NCBI GenBank assembly: GCA_009667805.1
Contig: CM019071.1
Location: 51,350,101 to 51,414,100, forward strand
Source of the DNA: Leptobrachium leishanense
Taxonomy: Eukaryota > Chordata > Amphibia > Anura > Megophryidae
DNA length: 64,000 nucleotides
Direction of reading: 5' to 3'
Shown here piece after piece: positions 20,422 through 31,507 of the stretch. A model generated the notes under the pieces. The model worked only from the letters and a program-made list of their open reading frames with translations, had not been told where the DNA came from and did not search any database. Each line of letters begins with the position of its first letter. Within the stretch, counting starts at the first letter, position 1. The position numbers were made by a program, and so were the translations under genes.

Positions 20422-21635
20422 AGTAGACATTGCTTATTTAGATTTCAGTAAGGCTTTTGATACTGTTCCGCATAGAAGGCTTATCAATAAATTGCAATCT
20501 TTGAGCTTGGATTCCAATATTGTTGAATGGATTAGGCAGTGGCTGAGTGACAGGCAACAGAGGGTTGTGGTAAATGGAGTTTATTCGGCGCAAGGTCTTG
20601 TTACCAGTGGGGTACCTCAGGGGTCAGTACTTGGACCCATTCTATTTAATATTTTTTATTAGTGATATTGCAGAAGGTATTAATGGAAAGTATGTCTTTT
20701 TGCTGATGACACAAAGATTTGCAACAGGGTTGACGTTCCTGGAGGGATCAGCCAAATGACAAATGATTTAGGTCAACTAAAAAAATGGTCGGAGTGTGGC
20801 AATTGAGTTTTAACGTGGATAAGTGCAAGATAATGCACCTGGGACGTAAAAAACCAAGGGCTGAATATAGAATATTTGATACATCTGAGGGTGGGATTTA
20901 GGGGTTATTATTTCAGAGGATCTAAGGGTAAGTAGTCAATGTAATAGAGCAGCAGGAAATGCTAGCAGAATGCTTGGAAATGCTGCAGATGCTTGGAAAT
21001 GCTGGCAGAATGCTTAATGCTAGAGAATGCTTGGTTGTGTAGGGAGAGGTATTAGCAGTAGGAAAATGGAAGTGCTCATGCCACTGTACAGAGCTCTGGT
21101 GAGACCTCACTTGGAGTACTGTGTGCAGTACTGGAGACCATATCTCCATAAGGATATAGACATCTTAGAGAGAGTTCAGAGAAGGGCTACTAAAATGGTG
21201 TACGGCTTGAAGGAGAAAAAGTTACCAGGAAAGGCTTAATGATCTTAACATGTACAGCTTGGAAAAAAGACGAGACAGAGGAAGATATGATAGAAACATT
21301 TAAATACGTAAAGGGAATCCACAAGGTAGAGGAAGGGAGTATATTTAAAAGGAAACAAAGTAGCAAAGAAAGAGGACATAGTCTTAGATTAGAGGGGCAA
21401 AGGTTTAAAAGTAACATCAGGAAGCATTATTTTACTGAGAGGGTGGTGGATACATGGAACAGTCTTCCAGTAGAAGTGGTAGAGGCCAAACAGTAATTGA
21501 ATTTAAGCAAGCATGGGATAGGCATAAGGCTATCCTAAACAAAAGATAAATCCAGGTAAAGTATCCATGTAATTGGGCAGACTAGATGGGCCGAAAGGTT
21601 CTTATCTGCCGACATTTTTCTATGTTTCTATGTTT
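20422..21635 (+). mobile_element. 5'-truncated CR1/L2-type LINE with reverse transcriptase remnant
   Basis: The frame starting [19 protein letters not shown] and continuing with [17 protein letters not shown] gives reverse transcriptase motifs. After a frameshift, FADDTKICN, the catalytic box, follows at about 20,698. Downstream come [20 protein letters not shown] and DTWNSLPVEVVEA, the C-terminal blocks of CR1/L2 elements. The 3' end reads GGGCAGACTAGATGGGCCGA and finishes in TTTCTATG repeats. The endonuclease and the N-terminal part are missing, and there are several frameshifts (near 20,660, 21,020 and 21,240), so it is inactive. It sits between the GGGACC and TAATG of one minisatellite unit with no visible target duplication. 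Confidence 0.9.
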
Positions 21636-21880
21636 CTAATGCCAGCGAGGCAATAAATGGGTTAATGGGACCAAATGACAATGAGGTGATTAATGAGTTA
21701 ATGGGACCTAATGACAGCGAGGTGATTAATGAGTTAATGGGATCTAATGTCAGCGAGGCAATAAATGGGTTAATGGGACCTAATGACAGCGAGGTGATTA
21801 ATGAGTTAATGGGATCTAATGCCAGCAAGGCAATAAATAGGTTAATTGGACCTAATGACAGTGAGGTGATTAATGGGTTA
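21636..21880 (+). repeat. 36-bp minisatellite, right part (block A)
   Basis: Continuation of the 20,310-20,421 array after the LINE, with units alternating between AATAAATGGGTTAATGGGA and GTGATTAATGAGTTAATGGGA types. About seven units. Confidence 0.9.
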
Positions 21881-21923
21881 AAGCGGGAATCTCAGACTCT
21901 GACCACCCCCCCCCCCCCCGCAG

Positions 21924-21976
21924 ATGTGAATTGCCAACCATTGCCAGAATTCTTTGAATGCAACAGATGGATATAG
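21924..21976 (+). CDS. Possible last exon of the candidate mucin-like gene, copy A
   Basis: A C-rich tract ending CCCGCAG makes a strong acceptor at 21,923. In phase 1, as the previous donor requires, the exon reads VNCQPLPEFFECNRWI after an Asp formed across the junction, then stops at TAG. Two Cys with a Phe-Phe-Glu core could make a short C-terminal module. The aligned block B sequence (about 62,826) is one base shorter and lacks the pyrimidine tract. Evidence is splice signal, phase and partial conservation only, so this is a weak call. Confidence 0.33.
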
Positions 21977-22461
21977 AGGCAGGGACTGGGGCGCCAGAGA
22001 TTGAGATCCCCGGATTATATGAATATTATGATAGCGAGGTGATTAATGAGTTAAATGGATTTAGAGTATTGAATTGGTGCTTAATGTACAAAAAGTGTTC
22101 ACTGCCGATAAATTCAGACAGATGTGACAGATCAGTATATAGAGAGTGTTATATTGTAACGTCACACACATCCACATGTTGCGATGAACACACAGGTAAC
22201 ACATTTGTTGACATGCAGGCGCATCCAGCAGCACTTTTTCGGTGTGGGCGATTATCTCAATCTCTGCTCTCTCAGTCTGGTGCTCTGCGTTTCCTTGGTG
22301 AGTGACCGTTGTATCCTAACAGTAAATCAAAGTGATATTTGTTTTTTGTAATATATGCGCGTCTAGATTATCAGATCATCAGGATATCTTATCACTGTGT
22401 TCCTGTGATCAGCCCATTGTGTGTTGTTGAATCACAGAAACGTGTTTTTGTCAGTTAGCTG

Positions 22462-23061
22462 TAGGCTTGTGCACCGATTTTTTTTTCGGTTCGATTCGGT
22501 TCGATTTTTCGGATTTTTAAACTTATCAATTCGGCCCGTTTCGACCGATTTCGGTTTCGATTCGATTCGGTTCGGCACGTTTTTCGGGTACATTTTTTTT
22601 TCGGAATTTCGACCATTTTTCGTATTTTCGTGTCACTGTGCTCGGTTTTTGTATCGACTTTTCGTAATTTCGGAAATTTTCGTTTTTCGGAATTGCACAT
22701 TTTTCGGAATATCGACCATTTTTCGTATTTTTTGTGTCATTTTGCCCGTTTTTTGTATCGACTTTCCGTTTTTTCGAAAAATTTTCGTTTTTCAGAAATT
22801 TTCGTTTTTACAAAATTTTCGTTTTTCAGAAAGTTTTCGTTTTTCGGAAAATTTTCGTTTTTCGGAAAATCTGTTCTCCTCGTTTGACACATTTCAAGTC
22901 CATTCGAAAAATCCGAAAATATTTCGTTTCGGCTCGTAAAACATTTCGGATCTGAAATTTTCGGATCTAAAATTTTTCGGAAATTCGGCCGCATCCGAAA
23001 ACACGAATCGGGAAATTTCGTGAAAATTCCGAAATTCCGAAACCCGAAACGCACATCCCTA
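22462..23061. mobile_element. hAT-type non-autonomous element full of TTTTCG repeats, 600 bp
   Basis: The ends are TAGGCTTGTGCACCGA and CGCACATCCCTA, imperfect inverted repeats. The exact 8-bp duplication GTTAGCTG flanks it (22,454-22,461 and 23,062-23,069), which is diagnostic of hAT transposition. The interior is a CpG-rich run of TTCGG/TTTTCG words in varying order. The open frames across it are low-complexity shadows (Phe/Arg-rich). Confidence 0.85.
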
Positions 23062-23129
23062 GTTAGCTGGCTGTAGAAATCATGACATAGAAAACGTGAC
23101 ATCATTGCACACGTTGCATGTCAAAAAAA

Positions 23130-23620
23130 TCTCCTTCATACCGCAACTTTTAAAAGATGTTTGCAACTACTGGAGGAAAATGCCTGGAATTAACATATAC
23201 GGTCAAATGTATAATGATAAAAAGGTCTGTTACTGGGGGAAAAAAAACGCTATAAAAAAATAATCGGGAAAAAAAAATTGATGAAAATTTCCCCAAAAAA
23301 TGCCCAAGAAATTCCAAAAAAAATAAATAAAGAGTCTTTATGCTGCAAATTAAAAGAACAAACAGTTTAATAAATATTCAATAAAAATGGGAATATTGTT
23401 CACATTGAAACCACCGAACATCAGGGCATTTCACCATTTCTTCTCTATGGTGATTTCACTGCTGCCAAAGATCACTGTATTTCACAGGCAGTTTGCCAAT
23501 ATTTGGCGAATTGCCAGCTTTTGAATAGCTGAATGGCAAGGAAATTGCACCGTATGGGGAGATTCACTGTTCGGTCCGATTTCGGGGCCAGTTCGGTTCT
23601 CATTGAATAATCCTGTCAAG
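23130..23620 (-). mobile_element. Truncated Harbinger-like element (family of 25,968)
   Basis: Similar to 26,460-26,990: CCGCAACTTTTAAAAG, AAAAAGGTCTGTTA, GAACATCAGGGCATTTCAC and GCCAATATTTGGCGAA occur in the same order, ending in a degenerate TTGAATAATCCTG terminus. The other half is missing. Confidence 0.7.
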
Positions 23621-24960
23621 CAGTGCTCGTCTGCTCTATCACAGCGTGAGTGACACGAGAAAATCATCAAATGCTGATTTAAATTTATTTCACTCTAAAT
23701 GGGACAGAGCTCAAAATTTCCAAAGGTCGATTGATTACGCAACAAGGAGATACATTATATCAACATCTAGAATGTATCTACGAGATTGTTAGACAGATAT
23801 GGATTGTTCTTGTTTTGATTTTGTTTTGTCTTTGCAGATACCTTTTGGATCCAGTAGGTTTAGGACCTCTGGCACCAGAACCAATGTCTTCAGCCAAGCT
23901 CCTTGTCTCCATGAAATACAAATGAAAGATATGGACGCACCACCGCTCCCATAGGCTGCCAGCATCAGGGATACATTTACACCAGCATTTATAGGGTCAC
24001 ATTTACACGTACTGTACATAAGGGTTACAGCTAACATCCACATCGCATTTACACCTACCTGGGATTTTTCTCAAATATGTTCCTCCTTTTTATTTAACTG
24101 TAATTTAATTTAATTTGTACTTCTTAACCCTTTAACTACCAAGTTGTTTTCCCTGTAACCTCTGCCAGGGCTCTTTGTATTTATGGGAAAACAAGCAGCA
24201 GAGATACAGTGAAAATGTGACCGATAATCTAATAAAAACATATTTTCATACTGTAAGCATTATTTAAAAGGCATATGCTGCTATCTGCTGGTGAAAAGTT
24301 GCTACTACACCTCTATAAAACATCTTGGGTTCCGTTTATTCCTTCAAGTATGAATGGATTCCAAATTGCTTTTGGGGTTGTTTTAGCACCTCGTCTTTAC
24401 AACTTTGTGGGCACGTTCTGGTTAAATGTAAACGAATGTCATTTATAATAAACTAATTTCTTTGCATATTTAGGGTGTCTGGGAGCAGGAAAGACATAAC
24501 GACTCAAAGTGAATGCATACCTACGCGGCTCCCTGACACCAGCTGGAGCAGAACAGGGGCTTTAGAAAGCAGAGGAAAATCTCACTCAACTCAGATTTAA
24601 AATTTTTAAATATTTATACAACGCACAATATTATTATACTCCACTTAGAATAGAACATTCCAGGAACAAATCTTACCTGTATTTAGGAATCCATCCCATC
24701 CTTTGTCTCTCACCCCTTATTCTCGTGATTTGAACTTGTCTACGTATACCACTCGCTTCATGCTTACTGGCACTTCATATAATATCTTTAAATTGCAAAA
24801 TATTTATTTTAAATAAAATAGTTACTCAAAGCTTTAAAATTAAAATTGAGTTATTGTGTTACCGAATGTTACATTGTAATTCTAAACAAAAGATTTGGTT
24901 TTTGTTTTTTCAGTCAACGTGGGTATTTTTTATAGCCCTGGCATCGAAGGTGACCCCTTG
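23621..24960. other. Unassigned non-coding stretch
   Basis: A pyrimidine tract and acceptor (TTTTGTCTTTGCAG) at about 23,838 is followed in one phase by 37 open codons ending at TAG, but I find no partner exon and cannot test it against block B, which leaves the window before this point. Polyadenylation-like AATAAA words occur near 24,230 and 24,448. No repeat family recognised. Confidence 0.25.
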
Positions 24961-24974
24961 AGGGTTCCGCAAAA

Positions 24975-25300
24975 GCTTGTTTTATTTATTTATTTATAAA
25001 GAATTTTAACGGGAAGGATACATTGAGATTTCTCTCATTTTCAAATATGTCCTTGGTTCAAGAACATTGAATTGTTACAGTTGTTACAGAAATTCAAAGT
25101 TACAGTTACAAGTACTTATACAGCACCAGTAGATTCTGTAGCTCTATTACAATGGGGAAGCACAAACAGCAGACTTACATGATACAAGAGGAAATACAAC
25201 CCTGGTCATAGGATAACTGTCCAGTTAATACAGCACTTTAACCAAGTGCTCAGGCAGACATCCCGTGAGCTTACACTCTAAGGGACTGGGGTAATTGAAA
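24975..25300. repeat. Interspersed-repeat-like segment
   Basis: TTTATTTATTTATAAA, CAGCACCAGTAGATTCTG, TTACAATGGGG and GAGCTTACACTCTAAGGG occur in this order. I associate this word order with a common dispersed amphibian repeat, but I cannot name the family. The downstream 25,300-25,967 holds nothing I recognise. Confidence 0.4.
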
Positions 25301-25967
25301 CAAATGGGAGCAGAGGGAAGGGGAAACTGGTGGCCCGAAGAATATCCTAGGGATTGCATGAAAAGGACCAGAAGTTGGGGCTTAGTAAGAGTAAATAGTG
25401 AGAGAAGTGGAGACAGCTGGAAATGAGAGCTGAAATTAGAGACCAGCCCTGGGTGGACTAGTGGATAGGGAGGATGGGTTTGGTGCAGCAGAGGGAAGAG
25501 ATGGCGGTGAGTCTGAGATGAGTATGCTGTGGAAATAGAATGAGGTTGGTGATAATGCACAGATACTGTAGACACTGTTTACAATGTGATGGGAGGGAGG
25601 AGGAGGATAAAACAAACATTTTTTGTTCAGGCCAGTCCTCTCAGCAGGGCTCAACGACACTGCAGATAAAACGACACTGCAGGGAAAATCATGGAAAAAT
25701 AGCAGTGGCGTCTGGAAACATGATTGTTTTTAGTAATTTTCAGGAATATGTTTTTATGGCACTACTACCTCCAAAATATGTGGACGATCCCATATACAAG
25801 GAATAAACCTTATATATCCCTATTAATGAGGCAAATAAAATGACCATTTGGAGGCTAAATTCATTAATTATAGTGTAATCCAGATTTTAGCCACAAGATG
25901 TATAAATAAAACATCACTCAGAATAAAAAAATCTAAAAGTGAAAAAAATTATTTTACTAATTACTTA

Positions 25968-26990
25968 CAGGGTTATTCAAAGAGCACCTCTCTTGTTGCT
26001 CATTCATTCCCTGCACTTCGGGGAATCAAATTCCCTGACCCTACAGTGAATTGAGCATTCACCTCAGGGTCCCCAAAGAGCAGGGAAAATCTGCACCGAT
26101 TCGAAAAACCATTGCAAAACTGTCGGAAAAAAAGCTGAACACACCGGACAGGCCATCGCAAAACCGCTGTAAACGAATTCAGCATTCACTGAAGGGTCAC
26201 TGAAAGGCAGGGCAAATCTGACGAACGCATCCAAAAAACCAATGCAAACTGCCGCATCGAACGGAAAAAGCGTCGCAAAACAGCTGCAAAACTGCCAAAA
26301 TAAACATAGGAATGATCCCATAAGCCACTGAAAAACTCAGAACGCACCCGACGATCTGTCGAACGCATCCAGAAAAAGATGATTTTTGATCCGCCCAACA
26401 GAGCGTCGAACAGAGCGCCAACCAGCCGCCGGAAAAAGACGACAAGCCGACGAAGAGAAAAAAAAAAGACGCAACTTTTAAAAGCTGTTTGCAATAAAAC
26501 TACTGCACGAAAATACCTGAAAATTACATATAGGTCCTATGAAAAATAATAAAAAGGTCTGTTAAAGAAAAGAAATGCTATTTAAAAAAAAATAAGGATT
26601 TTTTTTCTGAATTTTGAACATAAACGTTTGAGACGTTTTGCTGCAAGTTAAAAGATTAAATGGTTTATTAGATGTTTATTAAAAACAAGAATGTTTCTTT
26701 TACATTGAAACCTATGGGATTCACCTGATTAAATCTGCCGAATAAAACCACTGAACATCAGGGCATTTCACTGACATTTCTCTGCTGTTCGGTGTCTGTG
26801 AATAGATTAACCATTGCTTCTTTATGGGGAGTTCACTTACGCCAAAGATCACGGTATTTTGCTTTCAATTCACCAATATTTGGCGAACTGCCAGCTTTTT
26901 GAGTAGTCGAGTAGTTGAAATTGCACCGTACAAAATAATTCCCTGTTCGGTCGATTTCGGAACCAATTCGGCTCTCTTTGAATAACCCCT
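25968..26990. mobile_element. PIF/Harbinger-like non-autonomous element, TSD TTA
   Basis: The left end CAGGGTTATTCAAAGAG and the right end CTCTTTGAATAACCCCT form an inverted repeat. Trinucleotide TTA flanks both sides (25,965-25,967; 26,991-26,993), the TWA duplication used by PIF/Harbinger elements. The interior is rich in GAACGCATCC and CGAAAAA words with no transposase. Related copies are at 23,130, 41,391 and 51,975. Confidence 0.75.
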
Positions 26991-27607
26991 TTAGTTCATG
27001 ACATAAAAAAATCCTTATTACCATTGATATTTAGCACATTAGGGCAAATGTGTCTTTTGTGCATTCTCTGCCGTTAAATAGTTAAGGCAATCAACCAATG
27101 TGTGAAGCAGATAAGATCTACATTGAAGCCTCAAATACTATCTTTGAATGGGTTTGTTCGATGCCCATCGGAGTTCAAATAGCCAGCAGCAGGGAGCTTA
27201 AACAACAGCTGCAATCAGTAACAATGAAGCCCTACCATAGAGCCCTTATCAGATTTCTGGATGCAGTCAAAAGACAAATGATTTGATTATCTTTTTCTTT
27301 TTCTACTTTGCCTAGCAACAATTGAGGTCAGGAAGCTGCCTATAGGAACATAACACATTTTATCAATCAGGCACATATTAAATGACACAAAAAACATCAG
27401 AAAACAAATAATATAGATAACAATTTTTATTTATTTGCAAAAAATAAATGGTAGGGTGCTGTCCCATCTGGGTGACTCTGCCCTTTCCAATTCATTGAAA
27501 TGACAGTAAGCACTGGCCGCTGTTGGATGTGGACCCCACACTGGCAATGAGCTCCTGTATGTGGAGGTCAGGCCGGAGGGGCCTCTATGTGTTCCAGAAC
27601 CCCACAT

Positions 27608-27903
27608 TATGATCTTATTGCTCAGGGCCCCCAGGTCTTGTAAGTGTTGGCCATTTCTCAGTAGCCCCGGGGATCTCATTTGCTGCAGACTTTGTCCGTT
27701 CGCTCTACCTCTTGTCAAGCCACAGGGTGTAGGTGGATTCTGTGCCAGAACCTCACAATAGGAGGGGGGCATGATCTCTTATTGCCCATGGGCCCCAGAT
27801 CTTGTAAAAGTTGACCATTTTTCTATACCCTCAGAGATCTCATATGCCACAGACTTTGTCCGTTCGCTCTACCTCTTGTCAACGCCTTAGGGTGTAGGTG
27901 GAT
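27608..27903 (+). repeat. Direct tandem duplication, unit about 150 bp
   Basis: The segment containing TGATCTTATTGCTCAGGGCC, GACTTTGTCCGTTCGCTCTA and CCTCTTGTCAAGCC is followed at about 27,768 by a diverged copy containing the same words, ending with GGTGTAGGTGGA in both. No coding function seen. Confidence 0.8.
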
Positions 27904-28029
27904 AACTCAAACACTCAGCTTGCTTTAATTAGAATATAGCATATATAGAAAAGACAGCAAAGGGGATAAACCCTCATGACCAATGAGAAGTGTATACGTA
28001 TCTAAATTTAGAGGCATGTGAGCCTTAAG

Positions 28030-28612
28030 GGTCTATTCACAAAGCACAGAAATTGAGGGCAATTAAGGTGATTTACTTTTCGGCGTATTTCGGGCACTTC
28101 GGTGATTCCATTTTGCCGAAAATACGGTGAAGTCACTATCTAGGGAATGTCCACTATAGTTTGTTGAAATTGGCGTCGCCAAAGCAGTTATCAGACGTCG
28201 GTAAAAAACACTAAATTGCACCATTAACCGCCAAATTGGCATCGTCGAATTCCACCGAACTGCAATAAAAAAATAAAAGGAAGTCTCCTATTCTCCTAAT
28301 AGAAGGTTAAAATGTAGTAAAAAGGAAAAATGTGTCTAAATAATAATAAAAGGTCCTTTAAAAAAATAATAAAAGTATCAGTTACAAAACAAAAACAGCC
28401 TTTTAAAAAATAAAAAATGATAAAAAAAGATGTCTAAAAATACAAAAATCATTTAAAACTTGAAAAATGTTTTCTTTGCAAAAAATAGAAAGAATTAACA
28501 GACTTTAAAATAGAAAAACATTAAAAAGCAATTACTTTTTTCATTGAAACACTGAGAATCAGGGCATTTTGCTGGAATTTCGGTGCAATTCGGCATTCTG
28601 TGAATAGAAGTG
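28030..28612. mobile_element. Probable MITE with GTCTATTCACAAAG ends
   Basis: GTCTATTCACAAAGCACAGAAATT on the left pairs with GCATTCTGTGAATAGAAG on the right. The interior is A-rich with TTTCGGCG and GCCGAA words like the Harbinger-like family. The target duplication is not clear. Confidence 0.45.
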
Positions 28613-30077
28613 AATAACCTCTGTAGTGCCTGATGCTTGCCTCCAGGTGGAGTAGGAGGTTTATCTGCAGCCGCAGGACGAGTGCGGTATGTTCTTACAG
28701 AGGAATAAAACAGTAAGAAGCCTTTGTAACAAAACGTGATGCAAAAGATCTGGGGAAATGTGATATCTAACCAAAAGATACGGCCTCAGGGCTTGCAAGG
28801 ATAGTGCTGTGTGTGCAGAAAGATATTTAACCCCTTCGGTAAGTCTGTCTAGAGTGACACAAGTCCTTCCACAATAGAAAACAAAGCACGTTATTATAAT
28901 GAAATAAAGGAACACTGGGAGTTGGAAGAATAAGACAAAGGGACAGCGAGCTGTGAGAAGAATGGGGCAGAGAAGCAGCAGAGAAAGCCAGAAGAATGGG
29001 TCATAGAGACAATGGGAGGTAAGAAGAATGGGGTAGAGGTAAAATAGAAGGTGAAAAGAACAAGGGAGGGGAACAATGGAAGGTGATAAGAATACAGAAG
29101 AGGCACAATGTAGCAGCTATAACATAAAATAAACAAAATAAGAACATTCAATTTTTTTGGTGGTAGTGTCCAAGGAAGTAGTGTTGACGAGAAGCTGAGA
29201 AACTAATGGGAAAAAAAAACAATATCTTAGTTAATAGAAAGAGTTTAAGATGAGTAAACAGGAAACAACTAATGTTTAACCCCTTCAATACCAAGTGATT
29301 TTCCAAAAATCCTCTTTCAGGAGCCAGTGGTTTTTTTTTTTAAAATCACTTCTAATTACTTATACGGTAAGAAGAATATTTCCAATGTATTCCTTATTGT
29401 AATAACCTATTTGGCAGATGGATGTCGCCATCTACTGGCCAAATGGAGTGACTGCAGGAAGAACTGCAACTTGAGTCTTGTTGTCGGCTGGGGAAAGCTC
29501 GAGATATTAGGACATTCCTTAGCTGCTTTTAATTTTTTTTATCACACTGGGGATTATGCCCACATATAATAGCAAGAAATTGTATCAAAATGCGCAACAA
29601 ACAAATCATAATTTCATGGAAATTGTTGACCCTTATTACACAGAGTGTCAGTACACGTGCAAGTGCAGAAGAACAAAATATAGATATATAAAATTCTTAT
29701 ACTGATCAGCAAAGTCCTTGTGATATCCTCTCTGTAGTTGGGTACTCCGAGGAGCTTCAAAAATAAACAAAACAGGAGAAACAAATAGTGCAATATTGTT
29801 GAACACGTGCCTAAAATAATAAACCCATATCAATAACTTCCATGCTATGCACTCACATAGTATAGAGTCCAATAGACCGGCTCTGGGTTATGCACACTTC
29901 TGGTCAAATATGGGATGGTGCAGCCCCATCCGTGGGATGATTGTGGTATCCTTAAAATTAGAGAAATGGAGACGGTGCTCCCAAATACCTCAAAGATATA
30001 AGAGTGGAGAAGGCGCTCCCATAGCAGAACTTTTGGTTGGACCAATTAAATGTTGATGTATAAAAATATGCTCACGA
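28613..30077. other. Unassigned spacer with a short third copy of a block sequence
   Basis: 28,920-29,110 is a purine-rich imperfect repeat built from AGAAGAATGGGG-like words. At about 29,118-29,165 the order ACATAAAATAAACA...ATTTTTTTGGTGGTAGTG matches the intron sequence at 14,318-14,365 and 45,222-45,268. Otherwise nothing recognised. Confidence 0.35.
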
Positions 30078-30445
30078 GTGGTAGATAGGGATGAGCGTTC
30101 GGTTCGGATCAGTTCGGAGTTCGATTCGAACATCGCCTGTTCGGCTGATCATTGAACTCCGAACATTTCCGCGTGTTCACCGCATGTTCGCCCACAATGG
30201 ACCACAATGCACTTTTCCACTGGCCTGAAGCTTGTAATTGTCTACAGCCTTGCAGCTGACCACAGGTCAGGTGTAAGACAGGTGCAAGACTATGCCAATC
30301 ACGGCTCAGAGTCCTGATTGGGAAAATTTTGCCCAATCATGGGCTCACAGAGCTAAGTCCTGCAGCACACTATATAAGGCTTCTTCCCTGCCTGCAGCCC
30401 CAGCGTGTGTGTTTGCAGGAGTGAATCAGAGAGGAGATTGTTCTG

Positions 30446-31030
30446 TCAGGGTGTATCAGTGAGGTTGTAGGAGGTTTCTGGGAATTAGAATCTGTGTTGG
30501 CACTGCCAGGCTATCAGGGACAGTGTGTTTCAGTGAGTTGTAGGAGATTTCTGAGAATTTGAATCTGTCTTGGTGCTGCCAGGCTATCAGGGACAGTGTG
30601 TATCAGTGAGTTGTAGGAGATTTCTGAGAATTTGAATCTGTGTTGGCACTGCCAGGCTATCAGGGACAGTGTCTTTCAGTGAGTTGTAGGAGATTTCTGG
30701 GAATTAGAATCTGTGTTGGCACTGCCAGGCTATCAGGGACAGTGTGTTTCAGTGAGTTGTAGGAGATTTCTGGAAATTTGAATCTGTCTTGGCACTGCCA
30801 GGCTATCAGGGACAGTGTTTATCAGTGAGTTGTAGGAGATTTCTGGGAATTTGAATCTGTGTTGGCACTGCAGGCTATCAGGGACAGTGTGTATCAGTGA
30901 GTTCTACCACAGTTCAGCAAATTAGAATCTGTCTTGGCACAGCCTGTTATCAGTGTGTATCAGTGAGTTATACCACAGTTCAGCAAATTTGAATCTGTCT
31001 TGTCACAGCCAGGCTATCAGGGACAGTGTG
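30446..31030 (+). repeat. 73-bp minisatellite in the 5' leader of hAT copy 1
   Basis: About eight units carrying GACAGTGTGTATCAGTGAG, TTGTAGGAGATTTCTG and GGCACTGCCAGGCTATCA at a period of about 73 bp, the last units diverged. It is not found in hAT copy 2. Confidence 0.9.
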
Positions 31031-31285
31031 TATCACTGACTTATAGCATTGTGCTGCAAAATCTGTATATCTTTGATCTAATTCTAGATACCATACAATA
31101 ACACAGTTTAATCAGAGTTCATCTGTTTATCTATTGAGAGTTGAATCTGGCTGTTGCCAGCTATCAGGGTGTTGCGGCCTGCAGGAGAGGAAGTGAATCA
31201 GAGAGAGAGTAGAGGACATTGGCAGCCTTGCAGGGAAAATATCAGTAAAACCGCCGACTTATAGCAGAGTTCTGAATATCTTTGA

Positions 31286-31480
31286 CCTATATACCAGAGT
31301 TGAGACTGAGTTCTGCATATCCCCAATCTTTATACCAGAGTTGAATCAGACTTCTGTATATCTCCAATCTTTATACCAGAGTTGAATCAGACTTCTGTAT
31401 ATCTCCAATCTTTATACGACAGTTGAATCAGAGTTCTGTATATCTCCAATCTTTATACAACAGTTGAATCAGAGTTCTGT
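31286..31480 (+). repeat. 41-bp minisatellite in the 5' leader of hAT copy 1
   Basis: Units of TTCTGTATATCTCCAATC plus TTTATACCAGAGTTGAATCA repeat about five times. Block-specific to this element copy except for a short similar stretch near 57,420-57,480 in copy 2. Confidence 0.85.
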
Positions 31481-31507
31481 ATATCTTTAATCTACATATC
31501 ACTCACC

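Larger units (their letters stand above)
2901..21980 (+). repeat. Duplicated block A (left copy of a tandem segmental duplication)
   Basis: Colinear similarity to 40,500-62,880 is visible at many points: 2,901/40,500 (GTGACTTCTTGTGAGGTCA), 11,129/42,371 (AAGTTCACTTAGCATGAATT), the first exons at 11,723/42,969, 15,333/48,010, 16,830/48,335, 17,030/51,264, 17,366/51,573, 18,540/60,640 and the Thr-rich exons at 19,452/61,565. Similarity by eye looks like roughly 75-90 percent, interrupted by insertions specific to one copy. The block includes a complete candidate gene. Exact borders need an alignment. Confidence 0.85.

Noticed and set aside
21958..22305. 115-codon Cys-containing open frame
   Set aside because: It lacks homology I can see, overlaps the possible last exon in another frame and continues through minisatellite-like text; it is likely chance.
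22421..23105. Phe/Arg-rich open frames of up to 172 codons
   Set aside because: They lie wholly over the TTTTCG low-complexity interior of a hAT element.
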